From positions 62,001-126,000 of the forward strand of contig CAXKVV010000282.1 in NCBI GenBank assembly GCA_964058805.1: a stretch of DNA of 64,000 nucleotides. Direction: 5' to 3'. Position 1 is the stretch's first letter. Every line of letters begins with the position of its first letter. The notes beneath the pieces were generated by a model. The model ran no database searches. It had not been told where the DNA came from and saw only the letters and a program-made list of their open reading frames with translations. A program made the translations under genes and the position numbers. Origin of the DNA: Schoenoplectus triqueter. Its lineage: Eukaryota > Streptophyta > Magnoliopsida > Poales > Cyperaceae. Shown in pieces: positions 21,850-35,590 of this stretch.

Positions 21850-23497
21850 AGAAAGAAAACTTTCAATAGGTTTCATTTTGGGAGGCTTTTCAAGCTGTCT
21901 TTTTGGTGGTTCTTATTTTTTTATTTTTATATTCCTAACATGAGTTCAAGCGGTATGGGTTAAGGTTATGTTGTCTGAAAGATAGCATCAATAAATTTTG
22001 GATATGGTAAGGGGTGGTGATGCAGAACATAAATTAATGTTGAAACTATGGTTTCTTCATAATTTGTGCTGTAAATTTGGGTGCAGAATGCGGGGATTGT
22101 AGGAGATGAGTTCATCATTTATTTATAGGGTACTTGAGCCCGGACGCTAAGTGACAACCTGTGGTGGTTTTTTCTGCAGGCTGTAATACTTTTTTGTTCT
22201 TTTGCTTGTTTTAGACGTGATATTGAGCAAACTATGCTTCGTTGTAGAACATTTTTGATGTAGGACTAATAATATGAAATAATTCACTATTACATATTTG
22301 TTGAACTTCATAATGTGTGACCTTAAAAAAAAGGCGGCTAGCTATTGATCTTGTTAGTCAAACCAAGCAGAGAAGTTTTAGTCAAACCAAGCAAAGTGCC
22401 TTGAGTACAGGTCTTATGACCGTTGCTATGTATACTAATTTATTCCTTAGATTTGTGTATATTTTGAGGTTCTGTTCTTTGCTAAATGTATTCTTAAAGA
22501 ACTATGTAAAACAATTATTAACTAATCCGAGCTATTATCCAAATAAAGTCCCGCTCCAATTTAGCCCTAATTACCTTAAATTGTGCATCTAAGCATCTAA
22601 GCATCTAAGAAGCTCAAGTCCGCTCAGCTTACAAGAATTTGGTCAAATTAGTTCCATATTGTCATGCTTTTGGGAGGATACAACTTAATGTTTGAAGTTC
22701 ATCTCTTAACTAAAAGTTTCAATGCACCAATTAAATCTTAAGTTGCTTCAGTTCTAAATCTTCACTTCTGTGCTCTTTTATTTATTTATTTTTTAATCTT
22801 GTAGCTTGTTTTAGTGGTGGAAAAGGGAGAAACAGAAAAAAAGATCCTAAAACCAACGTTAATTGGGAAACAAGTTAAATAATCAATGGTCATTGTCTGA
22901 GACAACGTAATATTTGCCACTATTTCCTTGAACTACCCCTAAAAACAAAAGGGAGCAAAAACTATTTTCTTTTGAAATTACCTTATATATTGAATCTTAA
23001 TATGGTGGATCTTTGCGGCTTTCCTTGAGGCCTTGCAAAAGGCTCAGAGAGGCTTAGATGCCCATGGCAACGTACCTCATCAGCCAACCTCCCCGAACAG
23101 AAAAATGTTACTTCATGTACACTTTCAGAAAATCGATGCTTACAAAAAAGGGCATTTTTAGTTTTTACTGACTCTGTAAATATCAAAGCATCTTGGTTAT
23201 CCTTGGGCATGATATTTGCCACAAAACATGCTGCTCCAACCATTCAATAAATAAAAGGTCCTGAAACTTAAAATGAATGAGAGAACCCACAAGTCATACC
23301 GAACGTGGAGGACAACACAAAACTCAGGTGATTAATGTAATTCTTGAGACTAGTAGCAGACCAAATCCAGTCGAAGAAACACATTCAGCTTTGAAACCAA
23401 AAATGAAAATGAAACAACATTTTGTCCAACAAAACTGCAGACTGACATCCATATAGAACCAAAATACTATCACAGATATAACAGTGCTGTTTTTTAT
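21850..23497. other. Convergent intergenic region, FRIENDLY and eL6 3' ends
   Basis: No gene seen. The first 400-500 bp should include the FRIENDLY 3' UTR, and the last 250 bp the eL6 3' UTR. The middle is ordinary AT-rich sequence with no clear repeat; a short GCATCTAA triplication is at 22583-22608. Confidence 0.6.
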
Positions 23498-25274
<1,777 letters not shown>

Positions 25275-25283
25275 TGATGGTTG

Positions 25284-25520
25284 GTTTAGGGTTTTGTGGT
25301 GGCGGCGGCGGGAGGAGAGAAAGAGAAACCCTAGACGTAGGGATGGAGGCGGTAAGAGAAGACAAGTAGGAGAGAGCGGGGTTTATATAAACGTGTCTCG
25401 TGGCCGTTTGGCTAACTTTAAGATTCGTGCGGACAGATTAAGGCTTGATTGGGTTCAGATTTGCCATGAGGCCTGTTTATAGCTTGAAGAAATTATTTTG
25501 AAGAGACATATTGGGCTCTG
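25284..25520 (-). promoter_or_regulatory. eL6 promoter: TATA, telo boxes, TGGGCT site
   Basis: On the minus strand a TATATAAA box lies at 25389-25382, about 108 bp before the ATG. Telo-box motifs (AAACCCTA or complement) occur at about 25285-25296 and 25324-25332. A TGGGCT element, site II-like, lies at about 25508-25515. Telo box plus site II is the usual combination in plant ribosomal protein promoters. Assignment is by motif only. Confidence 0.6.
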
Positions 25521-26214
25521 TTACTGTACAAAATTGATGGCCCGATGGTAGAACAACTACCCCAAGCTCATACAAAACATACAATGTTTTGTGTGGAAAA
25601 TCGTGCAATTTGCAGTTAAACTATTTATTAATGGGTGGAAATTCAACTGTATTATGTAGAAAAGTATTTGTCTCGAGTAACGAGAAATTTTTGCGCAATT
25701 AATTTTTACAGCATGTTGGCGTGCGTGCAATTTTGACTTTGCTCATCATTTAATTTTTTTTTTAACTAGTAAAATAAAATGAAAGAAAGTACCAATTGGT
25801 TTTGAACTGTGATTTCTCTAGGTACAACTGGTGTATGCATTACTGACAAGGAAATGTGCTTATCATTGCTAAAAGACTCTTAAATTAGTCCCTTCTAGCC
25901 TCTAGGTTATGAAGCATGAAATAGAAAGGAAACCTGGAACAATTTAGCATGCAGATCCGCTTTTGATGATGGAAATATCACCTGCCCAGAGACTTCTCTT
26001 TGTCAACGGCTCACATTTTATAATGAAATGCAATTAATTTATTATATTTGGGATCTGGCATAAGCTTACTTTCTGGATTGCCATTGAGGTATTAAATGTT
26101 TGTGAGCTTTCACGTGCCCCCTTTCAAATTACAATACTCCCTCAAGTTACCCTTTTGGGGGTCCTCGTGGAAATATTTTAATGTTTCAGGGTTATAACAA
26201 GAAAATTGCTTCAT
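25521..26214. other. Intergenic stretch between eL6 and the first Ole e 1-like gene
   Basis: AT-rich, no gene and no repeat that I could delimit. The last part should be the upstream promoter of the gene starting at 26306. Confidence 0.5.
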
Positions 26215-26225
26215 TATATATAAAA
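26215..26225 (+). promoter_or_regulatory. TATA box of Ole e 1-like gene A
   Basis: TATATATAAAA, 81 bp before the ATG at 26306. A GA-rich leader (26281-26303) follows, matching the GA-rich leader of the paralog. Confidence 0.65.
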
Positions 26226-26305
26226 GCTGTTCACTTCAATACCCCAAACAAAACAAGCTTACCTTCGTTTCCATTGAACAGAAAGAGAGAGAGAGAGAGA
26301 CAGAG

Positions 26306-26912
26306 ATGAACAGGCATTTGCTCATTCTTTGCATTGTGATAGCTCTTGTGGGAGCAGTTGACAGTTCAAGCTTAACACTGAGTGATATCAGTGTTGAAGG
26401 AGTGATATACTGCCGATGCAACCTCCCTGGCTATGTCCCTCGAGTCGATGCTTCTCCCTTATCGGGTACGTATTCTCTCTAAAAGCACACATATATCTTC
26501 TTTCTTTTCTTCTTTCCTTTCAATCCAAGACAATGAATAAGAAAAGAAAAGACAATGAGTAACCAATTAATCTACAAATTGATTAAACAGTAGTCCCCTT
26601 TCTTGTTCCACAGGTATCGTTGCTTCACTTAAATGCGACATCGGCAACTACCACACGATTGTCAATGCAACAACAGATAGCTATGGCTACTTCCAGATTT
26701 CAGCAAGGATGTTTAAGAAATACACGGGTCACTACTGCTCGGTGTATGTGATCTCCTCCCCATTGTCACAGTGCACCGTGGCGCCTCAGCTCACATTTGC
26801 TGGTAAAGGGTCCAATCTCATATATATGAAAGAACAACAGGGTGTCAGGTCACAATACAGTGCTGGACTTGTGTTAATCGGCCCGGCCAACTCAGCTTCA
26901 TGTCATCTCTGA
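26306..26912 (+). CDS. Ole e 1-like secreted protein, gene A
   Basis: Two exons, 26306-26465 and 26614-26912 (GT-AG, phase 1), 152 residues. Residues 1-22 form a signal peptide (MNRHLL, then a hydrophobic core). The mature part opens with the Ole e 1 motif VEGVIYCRCN. It has six cysteines: CRC, KCDIG, YCSV, QCTV, SCHL. It also has an NAT glycosylation site and the late YSAGLVLIGPANSASCHL end. The family is the pollen Ole e 1/extensin-like group of extracellular proteins; individual roles are mostly unknown. Paralog of the gene at 30855, with intron at the same codon. Start chosen because the next residues form the signal peptide. Confidence 0.92.
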
Positions 26913-27349
26913 GTTTTACTTGGTTGCTGTCTGATTTTTTATTTTTTTTTTCAGAATTTTTTGAATGGTTGCTAAATGTGAGATAATGTTTAAATAAGTA
27001 CTAGTGCTTAATCTGTTACGCTGGCAAATGTTTCGAGTTTCGTAAGTCTTTAAAGCCAGGTGACCAACCTGTAATTATGATATTAATATAATCGCATAAG
27101 CATTGAGATCTTAACCAAGCAAGACATTTGGGATTACTGATTTTTATATGAATACAATACCAGTAACAAAGTTTTTAATCTCAAATAAATTGGAATAAAC
27201 TAGAAATAACATTCAATTCGAAATCATAGAGATCAAAGATTTAAAATATAAAAAAACAATGATAGTAATATTAATCATGATACTGATAGTAATGATGATG
27301 AGAAAACAATATATGTGATAATGATACTGATTTCTAGAGAGAGGCTATT
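26913..27349. other. 3' flank of gene A with a degraded LINE/SINE tail
   Basis: Ordinary 3' flank up to about 27160. From 27165 to 27340 on the minus strand there is a worn copy of the same tail found at 11.5 kb: CAAAGTTTTTAATCTCAAAT, then ATTGGAATAAACTAG, then a GATGATGAG-type tract. Confidence 0.55.
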
Positions 27350-27740
27350 TTAAAAACTTCATATTTCAGCCGATATGAAAATGTATTAAATATACATAAA
27401 ATCTCCAAAACTTTGATTTATAGTTCTCATTAATTTTTTTATATCAAAATCTTATGGGATACAAAAATTTGTGTGTTTCAAATTTTCTAAGTATTTATTT
27501 TGAATTTTTGAAAAATTAGCACAAACATTGAATATTTTGTTATATTTTTAGTACTGAATTTTTAAAAATCAAAACGATAACTTAGAAAAATCAAAACACA
27601 CTAAATTTTTATATTCCACAAGTTTTTCCTATGAACAACTTAATGCAAATCATAAATCAAAAATTTGAAAACTTTAAAGTATATTTTTTATGTATTTTCA
27701 TATTGATCGAAATACAAACGTTATTACAATAATCTATCTT
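27350..27740. mobile_element. Foldback MITE-like element
   Basis: The left arm (about 27360-27450, with GATATGAAAATGTATT and TTTGATTTATAGTT) pairs with the complement of about 27640-27735 (CAATATGAAAATACAT, TTTTGATTTATGATT). Long imperfect arms, no coding sequence, ends not resolved. Confidence 0.5.
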
Positions 27741-27949
27741 CTGATTTCTTTATAATTATAGTATTTTTTTTAATTAATTCCAGAAGATAATATATACGTC
27801 ACATTCCTAAATGCTCCTAATTTGTTCATGTAGCATATGTGCATGTGAATTGTGAACTAAAATATGGTCACTTGATCAATATGACAAACATCCTAACTTT
27901 AGCAAAATTAACTTTAAATGACAAATATGTACATCTAACTATTTATCAT

Positions 27950-28220
27950 GGGTTTGTTTGACAATGCATGAAGTAGCAAAAAATAAGAATAAAAATATTT
28001 TTCTGACGAATTAATTTTTCAAATGAATTTTAGACTAAGTAGAAGAGTACGGAAGAGTGCTAATCTGGTATACCTAGTTATAGGTGGTATACCGAATTAG
28101 CTCTCGTCAGAATAGCGACTATTGTTTGATCATATTCTATTATATTATTATATTATATTATGATTATGATTATGATTTATTATTATTATATTATATTATG
28201 ATTATATTAATATTATGATG

Positions 28221-28252
<32 letters not shown>

Positions 28253-28945
28253 AATAAATATGATTTTATATTATATTATTATATTATGAATATAAATATG
28301 ATTATTATATTATTATAATTATGATTATGATTATTATTATATTATATTATGATTATGGTTATATTATTTTAATATGTTGTATTATATTATTATATTATGA
28401 TTATAGTTATGATTATATTATTATGATTACAATTATTTATTATTATTATTATGTTTATGATTATAATTTTTATTATTATATTATGATTATTCTTATATTA
28501 TATTATTATTATGACTATGATTATTATTTGTTTATGTTGTATTATATTATAATATTTTGATTATACTATTAAAATTATAATTATTATTTATTATTATTAT
28601 ATTATTATCATGATTATGATTATAATTATAATTATAATTATTATATTACTATATTATGATTATGTTTATATTTTTATTATATTATTATGATTAGAACTAT
28701 AAATATTATTATTTATTATGATTATGATTATAATAATAATAATTATTATTATTGTACTATTTTTTTATTATCATCATCATTATTTGTATCATAATTATCC
28801 ACATTTTAACTATTCTGATTAATAACTGTCAAATGATATTTTCGCTCTTCTGAATAGTCAAGTATACCACTCTTCCAAAAAAATACTATTTCATCACTCT
28901 TTCAAAATTACCACTCGTCCAAAGTTATTCCTTAATTTGCCAAAC
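27950..28945 (+). mobile_element. TIR element with AT-microsatellite core, copy A
   Basis: The left border GGGTTTGTTTGACA and the right border complement GTTTGGCAAATTAAGG frame about 1.0 kb. Both flanking arms (27950-28130 and 28795-28945) recur in the opposite orientation at 57139-58480. They include a shared segment around GGTATACC...GGTATACC and the CTTCCAAAA/CTCTTTCAAAATTACC block. The core, 28132-28795, is a degenerate TTATTATATTATGATTATGA microsatellite. Exact ends and TSD could not be fixed. Confidence 0.65.
28132..28795. repeat. TATTAT/GATTAT degenerate microsatellite
   Basis: About 660 bp made almost only of A and T with periodic G (ATTATGATTATG and similar). It forms the centre of the TIR element above. 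Open frames inside are low-complexity artefacts. Confidence 0.95.
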
Positions 28946-30690
28946 ATGTGTTTTGTTAGCCTCACACGTATAGTGATGCTTGCAAGAAACAAGAAAATCA
29001 AAGAGTAAAGTTATTTCTAGCTAGTAGTATTGTGTTTTCTTTTACTATTAAAAAAATGAGGATCTTGGTTTTAACATCTTAATTCTATATAATTAAATTA
29101 CTTGCCTATTTTCCAAGGTTTGACATTGGCCTAGTTTCCTTTTTGTCAGGGTCTTTGAATTAGAAATAAAGCAATTGCAACTTGCAAGCACTTAGTCTTT
29201 GCTCTTTAAGAACCAACAGTCCAACACATGACAGCATAATAGCATATATATATATATATATTTAATGAAGAAGAGTTTTATAATAATAATAATATGTAAG
29301 TTAGTTTTACATTTGCCAGGTCGTTTTTTTCTCTTATGCCGTTTTTAATTGATATTGAATCAATATCAGGGGGGTACAACATATGTTAATTGGTGATGAT
29401 AATTAATAGTGGTGCGAGAGATTTGTTAATTATGTTTGCAAAGTAATTTATGATTTTTGTAATTTTCAAGGGTACATCTAAAATCGTTTCCTAAATTAAG
29501 ATTCCAGTAACGGAATAAATTTCCTATCTGTTAAATTTAAACTTCATTAAAAGCGCCTCTTATTATAAGACCACCTTTCACGTCCCATGAATCTCGTTCG
29601 TTCATCAAACTGCTGTTTTTCACAAATCTGGTGATCAAAATCGGACGGCTCGAATTGCATTAGCTGCTCACTTGCTACATGCTGTGCAATTCTAGAGATG
29701 ATATGGACTCTCTCTGTAAAGTGTCCCTCACACTTTTATGAGCACAGATGGAGTTAAGCTTTTCTTCTTAAATTGAATATTTATATTTATAATAAATATT
29801 TGTGATCTCTTATATGAAATATATTACCTTAATTACTGGTCAAATACCAATTGTCACAAAATATTACATTTATTGCATGCTTCATTATTAACGTATTATT
29901 TTTCATAATAATATTTTAATAGAAGAAACTTGTATCTTTTAAAATGCAAATTAATCATCTAGGGAAATGCAGATTTTTTCAAACAAATTATATTAGCTAG
30001 CTAGGTCCTGGAGCCTGCGATGCACAGTTGGTGCGTTTTTTTTTTCTCAAAAACAAGGTTTTTTTTGGACACTTTGTTACAAACTTCTAATTACATGGTA
30101 AATATATTATGGAAATTTCCAGAAGTTTTCTTATTTCTATTTGTAAATAACTACGAGAACATAGAAAAAGATGGGGTTTTGTAACCAGTGGGTAAAAAGT
30201 AAAAAACCATACTCTGAACAGAGATTTTAATGAAGATATTACAAGACTACAAATCTTAATTAGTCTTAACACCTAAACATTTTTTTCCAATGGAAGATAA
30301 AAGTTCAATTGTCTTTGATCCTTACAGAAGTTTTGAGGTTTATTGCTGAACCCAATTTTTGTTGTATAAACCTATATTTTCTGTTCAGGCCTAGGTAACT
30401 TGACAGCAAAGGATGTACAACAGGGCATGATGATAGAATCAGGGAGAATGTAGGTAATTTAGAAAAGGAGATATCCAGTAAAAATGGTGATGCTGATATT
30501 AAAATTGTTTGCTTTGCTTGCATTACTGGCAAAATAAAATTTTTTTTTGCCAACCCAACCTCTTTCCAAAAATCAGACACAAAAAGAGAAAGTAAAAGTA
30601 AATTGCAGAGGAATTCCAAAACGGAAGCAAACTAATTAAAAAAAAAGCTTTAATTAGTCATGACTCATCACATCATATGTTTTCATGCTA
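28946..30690. other. AT-rich spacer between the Ole e 1-like genes
   Basis: No gene seen. A (TA)n run is at 29243-29262. Nothing else could be delimited. Confidence 0.5.
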
Positions 30691-30775
30691 CCATGGTTTA
30701 GATGTTGATAGTTTTCCCCATATTTGATTACTCGTTATGTTTGGGGTTAGGGTTGCATACAAAATTTCACTCCTT

Positions 30776-30783
30776 TATAAATA
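30776..30783 (+). promoter_or_regulatory. TATA box of Ole e 1-like gene B
   Basis: TATAAATA, 79 bp before the ATG at 30855. A GAGAGA-rich leader lies between. Confidence 0.7.
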
Positions 30784-30854
30784 GTGCTCACAAGTCACAA
30801 CCCCAAATGGAACCGAGAATTTCCTCTGGTAGAACGAGAGAGACAAAGAGAGAG

Positions 30855-31453
30855 ATGAAGAGGCAGTTGTTAAGTCTTTGCATTGTGATGGCTCTTGCGG
30901 GAGCAGTTGTCGACGGTTTGAGCTTTGAGCTGAGTGGTATAACTGTTGAAGGAGTGATATACTGCAGATGCAATCTCACTGACTATGTGCCTCGAGTCGA
31001 CGCTTCTCCCTTGTCTGGTTTGTACTCTTTTCTACACATCATCTTTATATGAACTTTTTATTTCTTCTCTCAAGTATAACTCAGTAGAATTTATTGAATA
31101 CAACTAAATTAATTTACTTAGATGTTGGTTCTCCATTTTTGACCATATATACAGGCATTGTAGCTTCGCTTAAATGCGACATCGGCGACTACCATACTCA
31201 GGTTAATGCAACTACAGACAGCTCAGGATACTTCCAGGTATCAACAAAGATGGTGAGGAACTATGTCGGTCATTACTGTAACGTGTACGTGCTCTCCTCC
31301 CCGTTGTCACAGTGTTATGTCTCGTCTGAGCTCAAGAATGTCGGGACGGGGTCTAGACTCATATATGAGGATGATACACCAGAGACTGGCCCCATGTATA
31401 GTGCCGGTCTAGTCTTCGTCGGCCCGGCCAGCTCTGCTTCGTGTCATATATGA
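30855..31453 (+). CDS. Ole e 1-like secreted protein, gene B
   Basis: Exons 30855-31017 and 31155-31453 (GT-AG, phase 1), 153 residues. The signal peptide covers about residues 1-23, then VEGVIYCRCN, KCDIGDYHTQVNATT, YCNVYV, QCYVSS and SASCHI, so the same six cysteines as gene A. In-frame ATGs at 30702 and 30816 lie upstream. I chose 30855 because it aligns with the start of gene A and puts the hydrophobic signal at the N-terminus; 30702 is upstream of the TATA box. Gene B has an acidic EDDTPETGP insert near the C-terminus that differs from gene A. A tandem duplicate about 4 kb from gene A. Confidence 0.92.
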
Positions 31454-33040
31454 GTGTTGTTCAGTTGTTATAATGTACTTGTTATGTATTTTGTTTTCTT
31501 GTTAATTAGTTGATTAACTGTACGTAGTTTCTCTTTTTCGTTAAGTCATATCTATATTAATTGTTGCTTTTGTATTAGAGTGTTTGTGGATTGCTTTAAT
31601 TGCAATTAATGGTGTGTATGAGCTAGTTAATCCTTATTGTGTTTTTTTCTTATTTATTTTGAATGAGGATATTCTATGATAATTAAGACGTATAAAAATT
31701 ACCCTATGACAATCTCGATCTCAGCTCGTATTTTCAGTATAAATTAAGATGCTATATCACATCACATGTAATCAGTTTGTCATACACGTAATCTACTGTT
31801 ACTTGCTCAGCAATCAGCACAAAATATATCAAAATCATCTAGTCGATTTTAACGTAGTAAAATATTTTCAAGTTCAACTTAGGTCTCTTTTATTAATCTT
31901 ATCGAAAAAATATACTCGATTTTAAATTTTAAATTTGCTTCTCGTATAAGCAGAGCAAAAAAAAAAACAGAGAATTTTGCCGTAAATTCCATTTATCCGA
32001 CATGAGAAACTCTATTAATTTTCCATTTTGGTACAGGAGAAATTCTATCTCATTGCATCTTCTCCTCATCCAAAATGATTCATAATTCAGTTGGTTATAT
32101 AGTTGCTCAATTGAACACATCATTTTATTTCCTTTCTGGATTTTTTTTTATTTTCATTTTTTGCTATGACATTGGAGAAAACAAGTGCATTAGAAAGCTA
32201 TATTTCACACGGTGATCCTATGATTGAGTTTTAACAATTTGTGAGATATGTTAATTGAGGTTTAACAATTTGTAAAAATGTTATTTAACATTTTTTAGGT
32301 ACTATTTTTAGGTACTCAGGTACTAAAAAGACTGAAAATAATTAATAGACAAATACTTCATGAAACTTAAATCTAATAACGCAAAGCTAGGGTACGGTCC
32401 TTAAAGTAATTGAGGACATTGTACTAGGAAAAATAAAACAAGTGGGAAGATATTGCTCTTTAATGATTTGATGAACAATTGAACTTCAAACAACAAAATT
32501 GAGAACTAACGTCCAATTTAATGACGACTGAGATGATATTATATTCACATGAGAGGTTATATATTTGAAATTTAGTTGAATTTTTTGGATATTTAAAGTT
32601 GAAATATTTAACTTTCATTTTTTAAAAATTTGCAAAGACTTTGTTTTAACAAGAAGAGAAGAAAAAAAAAAGAGAGAAAGCGCTTAGATTCATTTGAACC
32701 AACTTGGTTTATTATTTCCAAAAGCCAGACAAGTATTCATATTTTAGCTAACTTGTTAAAATGAAAACTTAATTTGACTTGGGTCATTAATTACTACTTG
32801 TTATCTGAGTTAATCAAAGCATTTGCCTCCAATAGACGTCTTCACCAATGGAAGAAATTTCTCAACTATTTCACACTTGAATGAATATAAAACTGAAGAT
32901 TTTTCTCATATATATAGAGTAATTATATAATTAATTAGCATTAATTTGCGACACTCAATTTTGGGATTCTGCAGGGGCGCCAACGAAATTTCCCCAATTC
33001 AAGCCCCACGGAAATACATTCGCTTCTATGATAGCAGGTT

Positions 33041-33042
<2 letters not shown>
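31454..33042. other. AT-rich spacer, no gene seen
   Basis: 3' flank of gene B followed by AT-rich DNA. No repeat boundaries resolved. A (TA)n tract starts at 33043. Confidence 0.5.
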
Positions 33043-33070
<28 letters not shown>

Positions 33071-33074
<4 letters not shown>

Positions 33075-33466
33075 TTATGGTGCTTTGTAAAGTACAAAAA
33101 TGTTGTGTGCTTTGTGCTCTATTTTTAATTTTAAGTAAAAAATGATCGATTCAAACTGCTCAATCTAATCTCCATATCAAAATCTATTAGTAAACCAAAT
33201 TTTATATTTTTTGAAATTTATTTGCTATATTTTTGGATAGAGGGAAAACCATAATTTTTTGATGAATCAGAATTCTCAGATCAAGTTATTTTTTTCTCAT
33301 CAGAAAAAAAATGCAAAAAAAATCTAAAAAATATAAAATTTAGTTTACTAATAGATTTTTATATGAAAATTAGATTGAATAGTTCAGATCGATTATTTCT
33401 GACTTGAAATTAAAAATAGAACGTAAAGCACACAACGCTACTTTGCAAAGCCCCATAGTCGGACTA
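33071..33466. mobile_element. Foldback MITE inserted in a (TA)n microsatellite
   Basis: The left arm from 33073 (GGTTATGGTGCTTTGTAAAG) pairs over about 150 bp with the complement of 33310-33465 (GTCCGACTATGGGGCTTTGC ... ). Shared blocks include TGTTGTGTGCTTT, CTATTTTTAATTT and AAATCTATTAGTAAAC. (TA)n runs lie on both sides (33043-33072 and 33464-33482). Related to the elements at 7.72 and 57.87 kb. No coding capacity. Confidence 0.8.
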
Positions 33467-33483
33467 TATATATATATATATAT

Positions 33484-34791
33484 TATCTATGACTGTGAGA
33501 TTCATTATCTGCTATCTTTTTTTATCTATGATTGTGAAATTCATTTAATAATAACAGCCTTCGCATCTAATCACAACTATTTAAACAAATTCAACAGCAG
33601 ATATATCTGTTACTATACTTTTTTTGTCATAACTTTTATGACAGCGGATATGGATACAAGCCCCATAAATAGTGGCTAGACAAATTATGAATGAATCCCG
33701 GTTGATAAAGGTAGCTTCTCTAAACAAATTACATACACCCCCTAGATTTACGCGTTATAACCAGCGATTTTAAATTTGTATTTCGTCACCTTTTAATTAA
33801 AGCCGAAATGTTACAGAAAATTTGGCTGATTTCATATGTTTGTGGTGGATATTTTATTGGAAGGAAAGAAAACATAGTAAATTGTCAAGTTAACCACTCA
33901 ATCTATAAATTAAGAAAAAAAATATGCTTATAATTTATTTCATTTTTTAATTGATTTGAAGAATTATTGTCAAAACTGTCAAATTAACCATTCACGATAA
34001 ACCTCAACCTTTACAAAAATGCATCAACAAAAAAAGGGTAGCCAACTCTTCCAAAACTAACACTAATGGTAGCTTTGATGGGAAGCATACTGTCTAATTA
34101 ATGTCTATCACGAGGTAGTTGGTCTTCATGATGCATTTTGTACGCAAATTTAATTATAACGGGGTAATTATAATTGGTCTTCCTCATCGTCTAGTATTTT
34201 TTTTAAGCAAAACTTGTTCCAACGAGATGGTTTTCGTAATGCATTGCTTAAGCAAACATTTTATAACACGTAACGGTAAGAAATCCTCAGACAGTGCTTC
34301 AACATGATGCATATATTTAGCATGCCGTTGGATCTATATAATTAGTAAGGAAGATGTTGTTAGCTAAGATTTTCCAAGAAGCCCTTTGTAGATTTGTTTG
34401 TCGGATTATTTTATCTGCTTTTGTTGTACAATAGATAATTTAAATTTTATTAAAAAAAATACACACACATAAATTGGCACTTTTATACTCTATGTAGTTG
34501 TTGGTAGTGATAATTCCAACAATTAATGACCATCATCAAATCTCATTACATAATTACATAGAATATTAAAATATATTTTCTTTTTTGATGCAGTGAAATT
34601 ATGCAAGGATCGATGTCCACCGGGTATTATAAAATTAAATCTAAATATTTCTAATGTGGATGCTTAACAGAGTATCCAAAACAGAAAGACAATTAAAAAA
34701 AATGCTAAACGATGGAAACATCAAATAAACACAATTCATAATGGCCGTACATGACGCATCCGAAATGCATACGCGGTTTGAGTCCTAATTG
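33484..34791. other. AT-rich spacer, no gene seen
   Basis: Nothing recognisable as coding, and no delimited repeat. Confidence 0.45.
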
Positions 34792-34799
34792 CAAGAAAC

Positions 34800-35201
34800 T
34801 GGGGTGTCAAAATTGATTCTGAGTTGATGGATCAACCTGATATGATTAGGATTCGACTCGATTTAAAAATAACTCAAAAATAAATGAATTTGATATGAGT
34901 AGAAAAAAAATTATCCGTCATAAATCAAGTTGGGTATGAGACAATCCAATCCAATCAGTTAATTTAATTATATATATTTTAATTTATTTTATGATTTAAC
35001 TATAATCAAATCTTATATATACAATAATTAAAATTAATTATATATTAATTAATACTAAAATGCTTAATATATATTTAATTATTTTATTCATGTTGAATCG
35101 GGTCCAAAAAGTTAATCCAATTTTAAATTGATCGGATCCGATCAAGAAAAAAATAATAAAATAAGGATGACATTATCCGACCTCAACTCATTGGCACCCT
35201 A
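34800..35201. mobile_element. hAT-like MITE
   Basis: Starts TGGGGTGTCAAAATTG and ends TTGGCACCCTA. The flanks CAAGAAAC (34792-34799) and CAAGAATT (35202-35209) match at 6 of 8 positions, an eroded 8-bp duplication. Terminal GGGGTGTCAA/TTGGCACCC is common in plant hAT MITEs. Confidence 0.65.
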
Positions 35202-35214
35202 CAAGAATTGAACG

Positions 35215-35590
35215 CAATATATAATATTATTTTGACAATCTCAATAACAAAATATTAAATAAATTGAGAAAATCATAAAAATAGAATATAATTTATAGAT
35301 ATATTGTTGAATTTATATAGATTGATAGTGTTTTAAATTTCATTCAATTTAAACATTATTTTTTTTATCAAAGACCATAAAAAATATATATAGTTTACAA
35401 TAGTTCTAATTTAATTATCTTTAATGGACTATTAATCAACACTTTAGAAATATGAAATATAAAACATAATCAATCTATAAATTCACCAATATTTCTATAA
35501 GTATTTTTCTATTTTTATGATTTTTGCATTTTATTTTTTCGAAACCTCATTATCAAAGATAATAATTGGCAATCTGTCCCTTCCCCATCT
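35215..35590. mobile_element. Foldback MITE related to the 46.9 and 60.1 kb copies
   Basis: Central blocks (ATTATCTTTAATGGACTATT; ATCAAAGACCAT; CAATCTATAAATTCACCA) correspond to the ATCTTTGATGAA / ATCAAAGACCG / CAATCTATAAGT blocks of the PIF-like copies. Ends are not resolved. Confidence 0.45.

Noticed and set aside
28321..28560. 80-codon frame rich in Tyr and Ile
   Set aside because: Translation of the TATTAT/GATTAT microsatellite; no codon structure beyond the repeat. Frames at 57228-57464 and 57689-57931 are the same artefact.
30702..30854. Upstream in-frame start for Ole e 1-like gene B
   Set aside because: It precedes the TATA box and would bury the signal peptide; gene A starts at the position matching 30855.
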